12,348 bases of DNA from Chryseobacterium sp. (GCA_003248755.1 QFQW01000102.1:1-12348); one strand, 5' to 3'; counted from the first letter of the stretch, positions 1 to 6,091 are shown. Numbers and translations are program-made. The notes: generated from the letters alone by a model not told the origin.

Positions 1-14
1 ACAATGAAAGAACA

Positions 15-115
15 GATGTTTCGACTGCACTGCGTTTCGCTCAACAGGACAGAGAAAGCACTTCAGGACAACAATACTGTCATCCTGAACGGAGTGAAAC
101 GGAGCCGAAGGATCT
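15..115. repeat. 101-bp palindromic repeat, copy A
   Basis: Begins GATGTTTCGACT and ends CGAAGGATCT. It matches positions 458-558 at 97 of 101 bases without gaps. Its left third (GCTCAACAGGACA) and right third (TGTCATCCTGA) form an imperfect inverted repeat, so the unit could fold. The motifs TGTCATCCTGAGCNGAG and CGAAGGAT belong to a dispersed intergenic repeat style that I recognise from many Bacteroidota genomes; that is recollection, not a search. The 14 bases before it also occur before copy C, so the array probably continues past the left edge of the window. Confidence 0.85.
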
Positions 116-148
116 TTGTTATAGAGAAGAGAATAAGATAACCAACAT

Positions 149-457
149 ATGTACAAAACAAAAGGAACACATAACTATTATGTATACATTCTTACAAACA
201 AAAATAAGACAGTTCTGTACATAGGTGTTACAAACAGTTTGGTAGAGAGATTACAATGGCATAAAATTAAAGAAGCAACAGAGCTGCATTTTACTCATAA
301 GTATAATTGCTATTATCTAGTCTATTATGAGCACTTCCAAGATGTAGATACAGCCATCCAAAGAGAAAAACAATTAAAAGGCTGGAGAAGAGAGAAAAAA
401 GAGATATTAATAAACAATTTTAACCCCGAATGGAAATTTTTGAATGATGAGATATAA
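149..457 (+). CDS. Small GIY-YIG nuclease domain protein
   Basis: A 102-residue single-domain protein of the GIY-YIG superfamily (COG2827/UPF0213-like). The GIY element reads YYVYIL (residues 10-15) and the YIG element LYIGVT (23-28). The conserved arginine is R34 in the helix VERLQWHK, and the metal-binding glutamate is probably E73 in AIQREKQLKGW. The C-terminal NPEWKFLND is typical of the group, so the gene looks complete and active. Family members cut or nick DNA; the target here is unknown. The stop codon TAA (455-457) directly abuts repeat B, and repeat A ends 33 bp before the start, so the gene is packaged between two copies of one repeat. This suggests that gene and repeat spread together, by inference from arrangement. 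No clear Shine-Dalgarno site is seen. Confidence 0.9.
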   Translation: MYKTKGTHNYYVYILTNKNKTVLYIGVTNSLVERLQWHKIKEATELHFTHKYNCYYLVYYEHFQDVDTAIQREKQLKGWRREKKEILINNFNPEWKFLNDEI

Positions 458-558
458 GATGTTTCGACTACACTGCGTTTCGCTCAACATGACAGAGAAA
501 GCACTTCAGGACAACAATACTGTCATCCTGAGCGGAGTGTAACGGAGCCGAAGGATCT
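458..558. repeat. 101-bp palindromic repeat, copy B
   Basis: Same length and orientation as copy A, differing at four positions. It starts at the base after the GIY-YIG stop codon. A 16-bp spacer (559-574), whose last 13 bases CAATGAAAGAACA also precede copy A, leads into copy C. Confidence 0.85.
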
Positions 559-574
559 CTGCAATGAAAGAACA

Positions 575-680
575 GATGTTTCGACTACACTGCGTTTCGC
601 TCAACAGGACATATGGATCGTGAGCTTGATACTGTCATCCTTGAGTTTGATACTGTCATCCTGAGCTTGTCGAAGGATTT
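575..680. repeat. Diverged repeat copy C with 21-bp tandem units
   Basis: Positions 575-611 match the first 37 bases of copies A and B. The rest is rebuilt from short tandem units of about 21 bp, TGAG(C/T)TTGATACTGTCATCC, at 621-641 and 642-661, and then ends TGAGCTTGTCGAAGGATTT. So the right half exists as a different sub-variant of the repeat. The gap from here to the next gene (681-783) shows no gene or terminator that I can support. Confidence 0.7.
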
Positions 681-783
681 CACAGTAACAAAGAAGAAAG
701 ATGCTTCCTTCGTCAGCAGGACAGTTGCACAAGCTCAATATAACAATAGATAAAGAATTTAATAACAATAAAAAAACACAAAT

Positions 784-1515
784 ATGCCAATCTTACACAA
801 AATCAAAGCTTATCTGTATGATAACCTTTTAACCAAAGACAATCCTAATGACTTCATAGCCCGCACGGTAAGCGAGCGATCGTTAAATGTAAAACAAATC
901 TGCGAAGTGGCAGTCAGCCGTGGCGGTGCAGATGTAACGTCTGCCGCTATGGAGCATGCCACGGAGCTCTTCCTAAAAGAGATGGCATATCAGCTATGCG
1001 ATGGCTACTCTGTAAACACTGGATATTTCACAGCAGGTACTCAGATCCGTGGGGTGTTCGACAGCCCAACTGAGACTTTCAACAGCCAGAAGCACAGCAT
1101 CCTGTTCCAGTTCAACCAAGGAGAAAAGCTGAGGGCAGAGATACCTACTATTGAAATCAGCATCCTGGGTGTTGCAGATGCCGCATCTGTAATACTACAG
1201 GTGACGGATGTGAAAAGCGGTACCGTAAACGATCTATTGACACCAGGTCGCAACCTGAAGATTGCAGGAAACAAGATAAAAGTAGCCGGAGAGAATGCTG
1301 CCAATGGCATCTACTTCGTAAACACAACTACCAATGCCCGTACGCAGGTAGAAGCAAGTGATATGGTCATCAACAATCCATCAGAGTTGATTGTCATCAT
1401 CCCGGATCTTACTGCTGGAACCTATGCGCTGGAGGTTGTGACACAGTTTGCCAGTAGCACCCTATTAAAAGAGCCAAGAACGGCAGTATTTGACAAGATT
1501 CTAACAGTAGAATGA
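784..1515 (+). CDS. HU-like DNA-binding protein with C-terminal DUF4469 domain
   Basis: A 243-residue cytoplasmic protein without a signal peptide. Residues 1-122 resemble the HU/IHF-like DNA-binding domain found with DUF4469 in Bacteroidota: an amphipathic N-terminus, then ...RTVSERSLNVKQICEVAV, ELFLKEMAYQL, and the beta-arm stretch VNTGYFTAGTQIRGVF. Residues about 135-240 match the immunoglobulin-like DUF4469 domain (LTPGRNLKIAGNKIKV, SELIVIIPDLTAGTYALEV, LLKEPRTAVFDKILTVE). The likely role is nucleoid or DNA binding; the precise function of the family is not known to me. The gene is unusually GC-rich: 37 of 60 bases are G or C at 901-960, against a window norm of about one third. That suggests acquisition from a higher-GC relative. 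A strong hairpin follows 10 bp after the stop. Confidence 0.85.
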   Translation: MPILHKIKAYLYDNLLTKDNPNDFIARTVSERSLNVKQICEVAVSRGGADVTSAAMEHATELFLKEMAYQLCDGYSVNTGYFTAGTQIRGVFDSPTETFNSQKHSILFQFNQGEKLRAEIPTIEISILGVADAASVILQVTDVKSGTVNDLLTPGRNLKIAGNKIKVAGENAANGIYFVNTTTNARTQVEASDMVINNPSELIVIIPDLTAGTYALEVVTQFASSTLLKEPRTAVFDKILTVE

Positions 1516-1524
1516 TTTTATTAC

Positions 1525-1562
1525 ATAATACCGTCTTCTCCGCTCGGAGAAGACGGTATTAT
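1525..1562 (+). terminator. Perfect 18-bp hairpin after the DUF4469 gene
   Basis: ATAATACCGTCTTCTCCG pairs perfectly with 1545-1562 across a 2-base loop (in practice a GCTC tetraloop). It lies just after the DUF4469 stop. There is no clean T-run after it on either strand, so it is a probable terminator or mRNA-stabilising stem rather than a textbook intrinsic terminator. A second weak stem with a TTCG loop and T-run (AAGCTTCGGCTTG, 1652-1664) lies 90 bp downstream and may do the actual termination. Confidence 0.6.
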
Positions 1563-1696
1563 TCGAACAGAGAAGCCAACCTTCTTCGGGCGGATAAAGC
1601 ATACTTCTTCACAGGAACGAAAATACAGTTGCCAGATAATGGCAAATTAAAAAGCTTCGGCTTGTTTTTAAATTATTTAACTATTCAGAATACACA

Positions 1697-2215
1697 ATGA
1701 AAAAAATAATTCTAACTACCATTTTTTTTACAGTCGTTGGTACTGTAAAATCGCAAATAGCCATAGGAAAGACTGGCATTACCAATACTTCGGTTTCTCT
1801 GGAGTTTACTGATGCTGAAAATAAAGGGATCATCTTACCTTACATAGAAAACAAATCCACTATCACAGAGAACGGTTCTATAATCTTTGATAATACAGAC
1901 CATAAAGTGAAGTACCTGAAAGATAACAGCTGGTTTGACCTGTCTGTTGATACCACAGGAAAATCTGATGTCACCATCCAACAATCCAAAACCGAGCTTG
2001 CTACAGCTAAAACCGGTGTGGGCACAAATAGTGATACAGATCCTGTTAATGGTATATTGGTTTTGACAGATACTAACAAGGCGATGATCCTTCCCAGGGT
2101 CGCCAGTCCACATCTTAATATCATCAATCCGGCATCAGGCATGATGGTTTATGATACTACAAAAAAACAACTTGCAGTTTATAACGGCACTGTATGGTCT
2201 TTCTGGAAGCCATAA
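1697..2215 (+). CDS. Secreted two-module surface protein, function unknown
   Basis: 172 residues with a Sec signal peptide (MKK, hydrophobic stretch 4-17, likely cleavage near KSQ at 18-20). The mature part holds two related modules: residues 33-83 (ENKGIILPYIENKST, NGSIIFDNTDHKVKYLKDNSW) and 118-170 (TNKAMILPRVASPHL, SGMMVYDTTKKQLAVYNGTVW). Both share the order G/A-I/M-I-L-P, then a (V/I)(F/Y)D-T/N-T-K turn, then a Y.NG/D.W closing strand. Such modules occur in flavobacterial surface or extracellular proteins of unknown role, as I recall. It is likely exported. No sorting tail (Por type) is visible at the C-terminus. It is separated from the DUF4469 gene by 181 bp with hairpins and so is probably transcribed on its own. 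Confidence 0.8.
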   Translation: MKKIILTTIFFTVVGTVKSQIAIGKTGITNTSVSLEFTDAENKGIILPYIENKSTITENGSIIFDNTDHKVKYLKDNSWFDLSVDTTGKSDVTIQQSKTELATAKTGVGTNSDTDPVNGILVLTDTNKAMILPRVASPHLNIINPASGMMVYDTTKKQLAVYNGTVWSFWKP

Positions 2216-2739
2216 TTGGTATTTGTTAATTATATTATGCTTATGATGTGTTAGCAGCAACAATGCGTTTTGACAATTTTTAATATAATAAATATATTGA
2301 AATTTTAACACGAATTATTAAATACTTACAGAGTTGTTTAACTAACACCTATTCAACATAATCATTTAATAATCAATAGACTATGTTTGCAAAAATCGAT
2401 TTCCATTATAATAAAAACCGGCTTTTTTTAACACATAATTTCCGTATTCATTCTACGCTTCAATTGTATTTTATGATTTCTTATGATAATATTGTTATGT
2501 CCTAACAGATCTAAGGAACTGATTTTTAAAGCTTACAATAACAAAAAAATGAAAACACAAGTGATTAATACTTTAAGTTGGATTTCCTTTTTTCTAATCC
2601 AAGAGGAGATCCAGCTCTTTATTTTATCCTGACTTATATTTAAATTTTATTATCATACTATATAATACTTAAGGTTCAAATAAAAACCACCATCAACAAA
2701 CAATAACAACTTGAAAACCAATCAATAATAACACAAATT
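2216..2739. other. Gene-free AT-rich leader before the SDR gene
   Basis: 524 bp without a supported gene. It contains an A/T-flanked CCGGC stretch near 2418 that is a weak terminator candidate for the secreted protein. A 7-bp stem (TTGGATT/AATCCAA, 2579-2603) lies in a 28-codon reading frame that starts ATGAAAACACAAGTG at 2549. I cannot show that frame to be a gene. The length is generous for a promoter region, so regulation of the SDR gene from here is plausible, but I see no operator. Confidence 0.5.
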
Positions 2740-3495
2740 ATGTCAAAGCATGATGTAAAAGGTAAAGTTATCCTTATTGCCGGAGGCGGAAAAAACTTAG
2801 GAGGTCTGTTAAGTAGAAATCTTGCTGCTAAAGGAGCAAAATTAGCAATCCATTATAATAGCGAAAGTACAAAAGCGGATGCAGAAAAAACTTTGGCTGA
2901 TGTAACAGCTTTGGGAGCAGAAGCATTTTTATTTCAAGGAGATCTAACTGATGTGAAAAACATTACAAAGTTATTTGATGAAACTGCAGCAAAATTTGGA
3001 GGGATTGACATTGCTATAAATACTGTTGGAAAAGTACTAAAAAAGCCTTTCGTTGACACTACCGAAGCTGAATATGACAGCATGAGTGACATCAATTCGA
3101 AAGTGGCTTACTTCTTCATCCAAGAAGCGGGAAAAAAACTGAATAATGAGGGTAAGATTTGTACAATAGTAACATCTCTACTTGCGGCTTATACAGGATT
3201 ATATTCTACCTATGAAGGAATGAAAGCACCTGTAGAACATTTTACAAGAGCAGCATCAAAAGAATTTGGAGAAAGAGGTATCTCGGTAACGGCGGTTGCT
3301 CCCGGTCCAATGGACACTCCTTTTTTCTATGGACAAGAAGACGAAAATGCAGTTGCATACCACAAATCAGCCGCAGCATTAGGGGGATTAACTGATATTA
3401 AAGACATTGCTCCTTTGGTAGAGTTCTTAATCACAGAAGGATGGTGGATTACCGGACAAACCATTTTTGCTAATGGCGGCTACACTACCAGATAA
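2740..3495 (+). CDS. Short-chain dehydrogenase/reductase (classical SDR)
   Basis: 251 residues, the usual classical-SDR length. The Rossmann dinucleotide-binding loop is AGGGKNLGG (14-22), a variant of TGxxxGxG. The structural NNAG motif is changed to NTVG (94-97). The catalytic set is complete: N119, S146, Y158 and K162 (YEGMK fits YxxxK), followed by the PG motif at 188-190 with APGPMDTPFF. The C-terminal TGQTIFANGGY is typical. H38 and S41 after the second beta strand (IHYNSES) are consistent with NADP preference, a weak inference. Substrate cannot be told; family members reduce or oxidise carbonyl or hydroxyl groups on varied small molecules. The gene stands alone: a long leader lies upstream and a strong terminator 46 bp downstream. 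No Shine-Dalgarno site is seen. Confidence 0.9.
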   Translation: MSKHDVKGKVILIAGGGKNLGGLLSRNLAAKGAKLAIHYNSESTKADAEKTLADVTALGAEAFLFQGDLTDVKNITKLFDETAAKFGGIDIAINTVGKVLKKPFVDTTEAEYDSMSDINSKVAYFFIQEAGKKLNNEGKICTIVTSLLAAYTGLYSTYEGMKAPVEHFTRAASKEFGERGISVTAVAPGPMDTPFFYGQEDENAVAYHKSAAALGGLTDIKDIAPLVEFLITEGWWITGQTIFANGGYTTR

Positions 3496-3541
3496 ATCTA
3501 AAGTTATAGTTTATAACGGGAAGGCAAACATACAAATTAAC

Positions 3542-3584
3542 AAAAACGGCAATTCATTATCAATAATAGGATTGCCGTTTTTTT
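3542..3584 (+). terminator. Intrinsic terminator of the SDR gene
   Basis: AAAAACGGCAAT pairs perfectly with ATTGCCGTTTTT (12 bp, 17-base loop) and runs straight into seven T residues. Confidence 0.9.
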
Positions 3585-3604
3585 ATTATAAAATTTAGAA
3601 AAAT

Positions 3605-3958
3605 ATGATAACAAAATAATTAACTCAATACTTACTTTAGTGGTGGTTTATATGGGAATCAAGCAGGGATATGTCATGGTCTTTAGGAAAACCAGAGATG
3701 ACAGATCTGTTTGGCAAATAGGGGTTCAATAAAACAGCTGTGGTAATTAATGGTATTATTACTATCATTGCCGGAATTATGATACTTTTTCCCAAGACGT
3801 TTATATGGGGAAATTTTCTAATGGCTGCCGGAATTTTGATGATTATGTGCTTTCATCTTTTGGATAGAGATCTAAAAAATGTTTTGATAGAACTTCCGTT
3901 TCTATTACTAAACTTTATTATTATTTATCTGCAATATCCTTTAAAATTCAGTAATTAA
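3605..3958 (+). pseudogene. Decayed small multipass membrane protein (DoxX-like)
   Basis: Reading through three lesions restores a protein of about 118 residues. (a) The start ATG at 3605 (MITK) needs one more A in the A-run near 3615 to continue as IINSILTLVVVYMGIKQGY in another frame. (b) One extra A near 3685 must be dropped to pass from ...VMVF to GKPEMTDLFGK. (c) A TAG at 3719-3721 interrupts GK-GFNKTAVVING, where tryptophan or a similar residue is expected. The rest (from GTG 3740) is open and encodes hydrophobic helices with DRDLKNVLIELPFLLLNF near the end. This resembles a conserved flavobacterial small membrane protein related to DoxX-type proteins, by my recollection. The open 72-residue tail could in theory be translated from GTG, but it would lack the first helix. 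Confidence 0.8.
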
Positions 3959-3978
3959 AAAAAGGTCTTTTTTTAATT
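3953..3978. terminator. A/T-rich palindromic terminator after the pseudogene
   Basis: AATTAAAAAAAG pairs perfectly with CTTTTTTTAATT around a GT loop, overlapping the pseudogene stop codon. Its T-run would act on the plus strand, but the stem is almost all A-T and therefore weak. Confidence 0.5.
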
Positions 3979-4070
3979 TTCGCCCCCTCCTTCTATTGTA
4001 TTAATGGGAATAAACCATAATGCTAATGCTAGTTCATTATTTTAAAATAAATTCTCTAAAGAAATGGGGA

Positions 4071-4113
4071 AAATAAAAAAAGTCTTGACAATCAAATGAT
4101 TATCAAGACTTTT
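4071..4113 (-). terminator. Terminator of the tRNA operon
   Basis: AAAAGTCTTGA (4078-4088) pairs with TCAAGACTTTT (4103-4113); the stem extends inward with one mismatch. On the minus strand the stem is followed by TTTTTT (complement of 4075-4080), just after the last tRNA. Confidence 0.85.
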
Positions 4114-4116
4114 AAG

Positions 4117-4200
4117 TACCCCAGACGGGACTTGAACCCGTACGTCCTTGCGGACACAGGATTTTAAGTCCTGCGTGTCTACCAATTCCACCACCAGGGC
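4117..4200 (-). tRNA. tRNA-Leu (anticodon TAA)
   Basis: 84 nt on the minus strand. The anticodon loop reads CTTAAAA, giving anticodon TAA. It has the long variable arm of class II tRNAs (TGTCCGCAAGGACGT) and the T-loop GGGTTCAAGTCCC. The acceptor stem GCCCTGG/CTGGGGT has three G-T pairs, with discriminator A. CCA is not encoded. It is the last gene of the three-tRNA operon. Confidence 0.95.
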
Positions 4201-4213
4201 AAAGTAGAACTTG

Positions 4214-4286
4214 AGCGAAAAACGGGATTCGAACCCGCGACCCCAACCTTGGCAAGGTTGTGCTCTACCAGCTGAGCTATTTTCGC
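4214..4286 (-). tRNA. tRNA-Gly (anticodon GCC)
   Basis: 73 nt on the minus strand. The acceptor stem is GCGAAAA/TTTTCGC with discriminator T. The D arm is AGCTCAGCTGGTAGAGC, the anticodon loop TTGCCAA, and the T arm GCGGGTTCGAATCCCGT. CCA is not encoded. It lies 13 bp from the downstream tRNA-Leu. Confidence 0.95.
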
Positions 4287-4328
4287 ATAAAAAAAATTCC
4301 TAATCACTTAGAAATTTTTTAATTATTG

Positions 4329-4410
4329 TGCGGATGAAGGGACTCGAACCCCCACGCCTCACGGCACCAGATCCTAAGTCTGGCGTGGCTACCAATTACA
4401 CCACATCCGC
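4329..4410 (-). tRNA. tRNA-Leu (anticodon TAG)
   Basis: 82 nt on the minus strand. The acceptor stem is GCGGATG/CATCCGC with discriminator A. The anticodon loop CTTAGGA gives TAG. It has a long variable arm (TGCCGTGAGGCGT) and the T-loop GGGTTCGAGTCCC. It is first in the operon. The A/T-rich spacer to tRNA-Gly (4287-4328) could form a small stem of use in processing. Confidence 0.95.
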
Positions 4411-4448
4411 ATTTTCTAAGAACTCCTTTTCTTTTGTTTTGGTGAGTG

Positions 4449-4480
4449 CAAATATATAACTCTTTTATATTCCCTCCAAA
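4449..4480 (-). promoter_or_regulatory. Bacteroidota-type promoter of the tRNA operon
   Basis: On the minus strand, TTTG (4480-4477) is followed after 20 bases by TATATTTG (4456-4449), an exact match to the Bacteroidota -33 TTTG / -7 TAnnTTTG consensus. Predicted transcription start is near 4443, about 33 bases before the first tRNA. Confidence 0.8.
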
Positions 4481-4520
4481 ATAAAAACTATCTTTTTTTA
4501 AAGTTTTTTCATCTCTTGAT

Positions 4521-4554
4521 TTTGGAATAACATCAATACTTTTTATTACCTTTA
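4521..4554 (+). promoter_or_regulatory. Candidate promoter of the DUF3127 gene
   Basis: TTTG (4521-4524), then TACCTTTA (4547-4554), close to TAnnTTTG, with a 22-base gap slightly longer than ideal. The predicted start is near 4561, leaving a short leader before the ATG at 4577. Less certain than the divergent tRNA promoter. Confidence 0.5.
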
Positions 4555-4576
4555 CAGACTTAAAACATTTCGAGAC

Positions 4577-4960
4577 ATGGAATTAACAGGAACAATAAAG
4601 AAAATTTCTGATTTACAAACATTTGCAAGCGGATTTCAAAAGAAAGAACTGGTTCTTTTGACAGAAGAGCAATATCCGCAGCCTATTAATATTGAATTTT
4701 TATCAGAAAAAGTTGATCTGCTAAATACTTATAAAGTTGGAGATAAAGTAAAAGTTCATATCAATATCAGAGGGAGAGAATGGACAAGTCCACAGGGTGA
4801 AGTAAAATATTTCAATTCTATTACGGCTTGGAGAATGGAAAAAGACGGTTCTTCTGACTTCAACGAGCCAACTGAAGCATCCCCAAATCAAGGTCAATCT
4901 CCAGCAACTGAAAATAAGAATGTTTTCGCGGAAGATGAAGATGATGATTTGCCTTTCTAA
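4577..4960 (+). CDS. DUF3127 OB-fold protein with SSB-like acidic tip
   Basis: 127 residues. Residues 1-88 match DUF3127: MELTGTIKKISDLQTFASGFQKKELVLLTEE, then YKVGDKVKVHINIRGREW and FNSITAWRME. This is an OB-fold-like, probably single-strand nucleic-acid-binding domain. Residues 89-117 are a flexible Q/N/P/S-rich linker. The last ten residues, AEDEDDDLPF, closely copy the C-terminal tip of bacterial single-stranded DNA-binding protein (DDDIPF), the segment that docks replication and repair enzymes. By analogy, this protein may bind single strands and recruit SSB-interacting partners. That is inference; the family has no function I can state. It is monocistronic: its own promoter candidate and a terminator 26 bp after the stop. 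Confidence 0.9.
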   Translation: MELTGTIKKISDLQTFASGFQKKELVLLTEEQYPQPINIEFLSEKVDLLNTYKVGDKVKVHINIRGREWTSPQGEVKYFNSITAWRMEKDGSSDFNEPTEASPNQGQSPATENKNVFAEDEDDDLPF

Positions 4961-4986
4961 TTTATAGAATTTAATTAAAATAAACT

Positions 4987-5019
4987 TCCCTGTACATTCA
5001 TTTGTGCAGGGATTTTTTT
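4987..5019 (+). terminator. Intrinsic terminator of the DUF3127 gene
   Basis: TCCCTGTAC pairs with GTGCAGGGA (9 bp with one G-T pair, 8-base loop), followed by seven T residues. Confidence 0.9.
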
Positions 5020-5040
5020 ATAAATTCGGGGTCATTATAA

Positions 5041-5850
5041 ATGATTATGGAAATCTTTAAAATCATTGAGCCAACAGTTGCAAAAGTTCCTGTTATTATC
5101 AGCGTTCCACACGCTGGAACTTACATTCCGGAAGATATAAAATCTAAGATGAACCCCGAAGTGTCAACCCTTTTGGACGATACAGACTGGTTCATTGATA
5201 AACTTTATGGTTTTGCAACTGAACTTGGGATTACAATTATTGTTGCTAACTACAGCAGATGGGTTGCTGACCTCAACAGAAATCCGGAAAACCAACCGCT
5301 TTATAATGATGGAAGAGTAATAACGGATGTTGTAACGATTACCGATTTCAATGGAAATAAAATCTATAATGATGATTATATTCCGAATCAAGAAGAAGTC
5401 TCCAGAAGAGTTGAACTGTATCACAAACCTTATCAAGAAAAACTGGCTGAGCTTTTAAGCAAAACGAAAAGTGAATTCGGGAAAGCATTATTGTTTGATG
5501 CGCACTCGATAAGGAAATCTGTTCCAGGAATTCGTTCTGAGTATTTTCCTGACCTGATTCTTGGTGATAATGATGAAACTTCGGCCCATCCGGAATTGAT
5601 TAAAACAGCAGTCAATTCTTTACAAAACAATGGTTATGAATTTTCTCACAACTACCCTTTCAAAGGCGGATTTATTACCAGAAATTTTGGAAAACCAAGT
5701 GAGAATATCCACGCTTTGCAATTGGAAATGTGCAAGACCAATTATATGGATTCTTCGGAAACGATTTATGATGAAGGAAATGCAGAACGAATTCAAAAGG
5801 TTTTGAGGGAAACGTTGGTGAGTCTTATTGACACGATTAACAAAATATAA
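5041..5850 (+). CDS. hutG: N-formylglutamate amidohydrolase (deformylase)
   Basis: 269 residues, full length for the FGase family (PF05013). It hydrolyses N-formyl-L-glutamate to glutamate and formate, the last step of histidine degradation through the five-step route. Visible family motifs: SVPHAGTYIP (21-30, with H24 a likely zinc ligand), DDTDWFIDKLY (46-56), NYSRWVADLNRNP (70-82), LFDAHSIR (151-158) and LQLEM (226-230). It is followed by hutF, which makes its substrate, 241 bp downstream on the same strand; a palindromic repeat lies between them. Start: ATG 5041 is used, but ATG 5047 (MEIFKIIEP) is equally possible. No Shine-Dalgarno site is seen. The histidine ammonia-lyase, urocanase and imidazolonepropionase genes are not in this window. 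Confidence 0.92.
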   Translation: MIMEIFKIIEPTVAKVPVIISVPHAGTYIPEDIKSKMNPEVSTLLDDTDWFIDKLYGFATELGITIIVANYSRWVADLNRNPENQPLYNDGRVITDVVTITDFNGNKIYNDDYIPNQEEVSRRVELYHKPYQEKLAELLSKTKSEFGKALLFDAHSIRKSVPGIRSEYFPDLILGDNDETSAHPELIKTAVNSLQNNGYEFSHNYPFKGGFITRNFGKPSENIHALQLEMCKTNYMDSSETIYDEGNAERIQKVLRETLVSLIDTINKI

Positions 5851-5919
5851 ATTCTCACTGATTGAGCAGATTTTGCAGATTCTATGTTTGAAGATTGATT
5901 TTGAAACAGAGAATCGCTC

Positions 5920-6022
5920 GCAGCCCGACTTGAGCGAAAATCCTTTTTTGCTTAAACTAAAGTTCTATTTAAATTGGAAATGTTCTGCAAAAAAGATTGG
6001 GAGCGGAAGGCGGATTAGCTGC
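5920..6022. repeat. Palindromic intergenic element between hutG and hutF
   Basis: Left arm 5920-5951 (GCAGCCCGACTTGAGCG ... ATCCTTTTTTGC) and right arm 5987-6022 (GCAAAAAAGATT ... GAGCGGAAGGCGGATTAGCTGC) are imperfect inverted copies, with GCAGC/GCTGC at the outer ends and a 12-base match AATCCTTTTTTGC/GCAAAAAAGATT at the inner ends. The 35-base AT-rich centre forms the loop. It looks like a dispersed REP/MITE-like element that I associate with Chryseobacterium-type genomes. It could stabilise or attenuate the hutG-hutF transcript. A reading frame crosses it (5828-6067), but I judge it non-coding. Confidence 0.7.
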
Positions 6023-6091
6023 CCAAATAAATATAAAAGGCTTCGAGAACCTCAGCCTGACAACTAAAAACCAAACACTATCAACTATAAA

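Noticed and set aside
458..680. CRISPR-like appearance of repeated units with short spacers
   Set aside because: Units are 101 bp and palindromic, spacers are identical rather than unique, and no cas gene is near. It is a REP-like repeat.
1512..1700. 62-codon plus-strand frame linking the DUF4469 and secreted-protein genes by ATGA overlaps at both ends
   Set aside because: It runs through the perfect 18-bp hairpin and two smaller stems, has an Arg-run from the hairpin and no protein-like pattern. The two overlaps are best seen as chance.
2549..2635. 28-codon frame with good ATG context in the SDR leader
   Set aside because: It is too short, has no signal or motif, and overlaps a stem; not enough to call a leader peptide.
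5828..6067. 79-codon plus-strand frame overlapping the hutG end
   Set aside because: Most of it is the palindromic element 5920-6022; the residue pattern is that of translated repeat DNA and no domain is visible.
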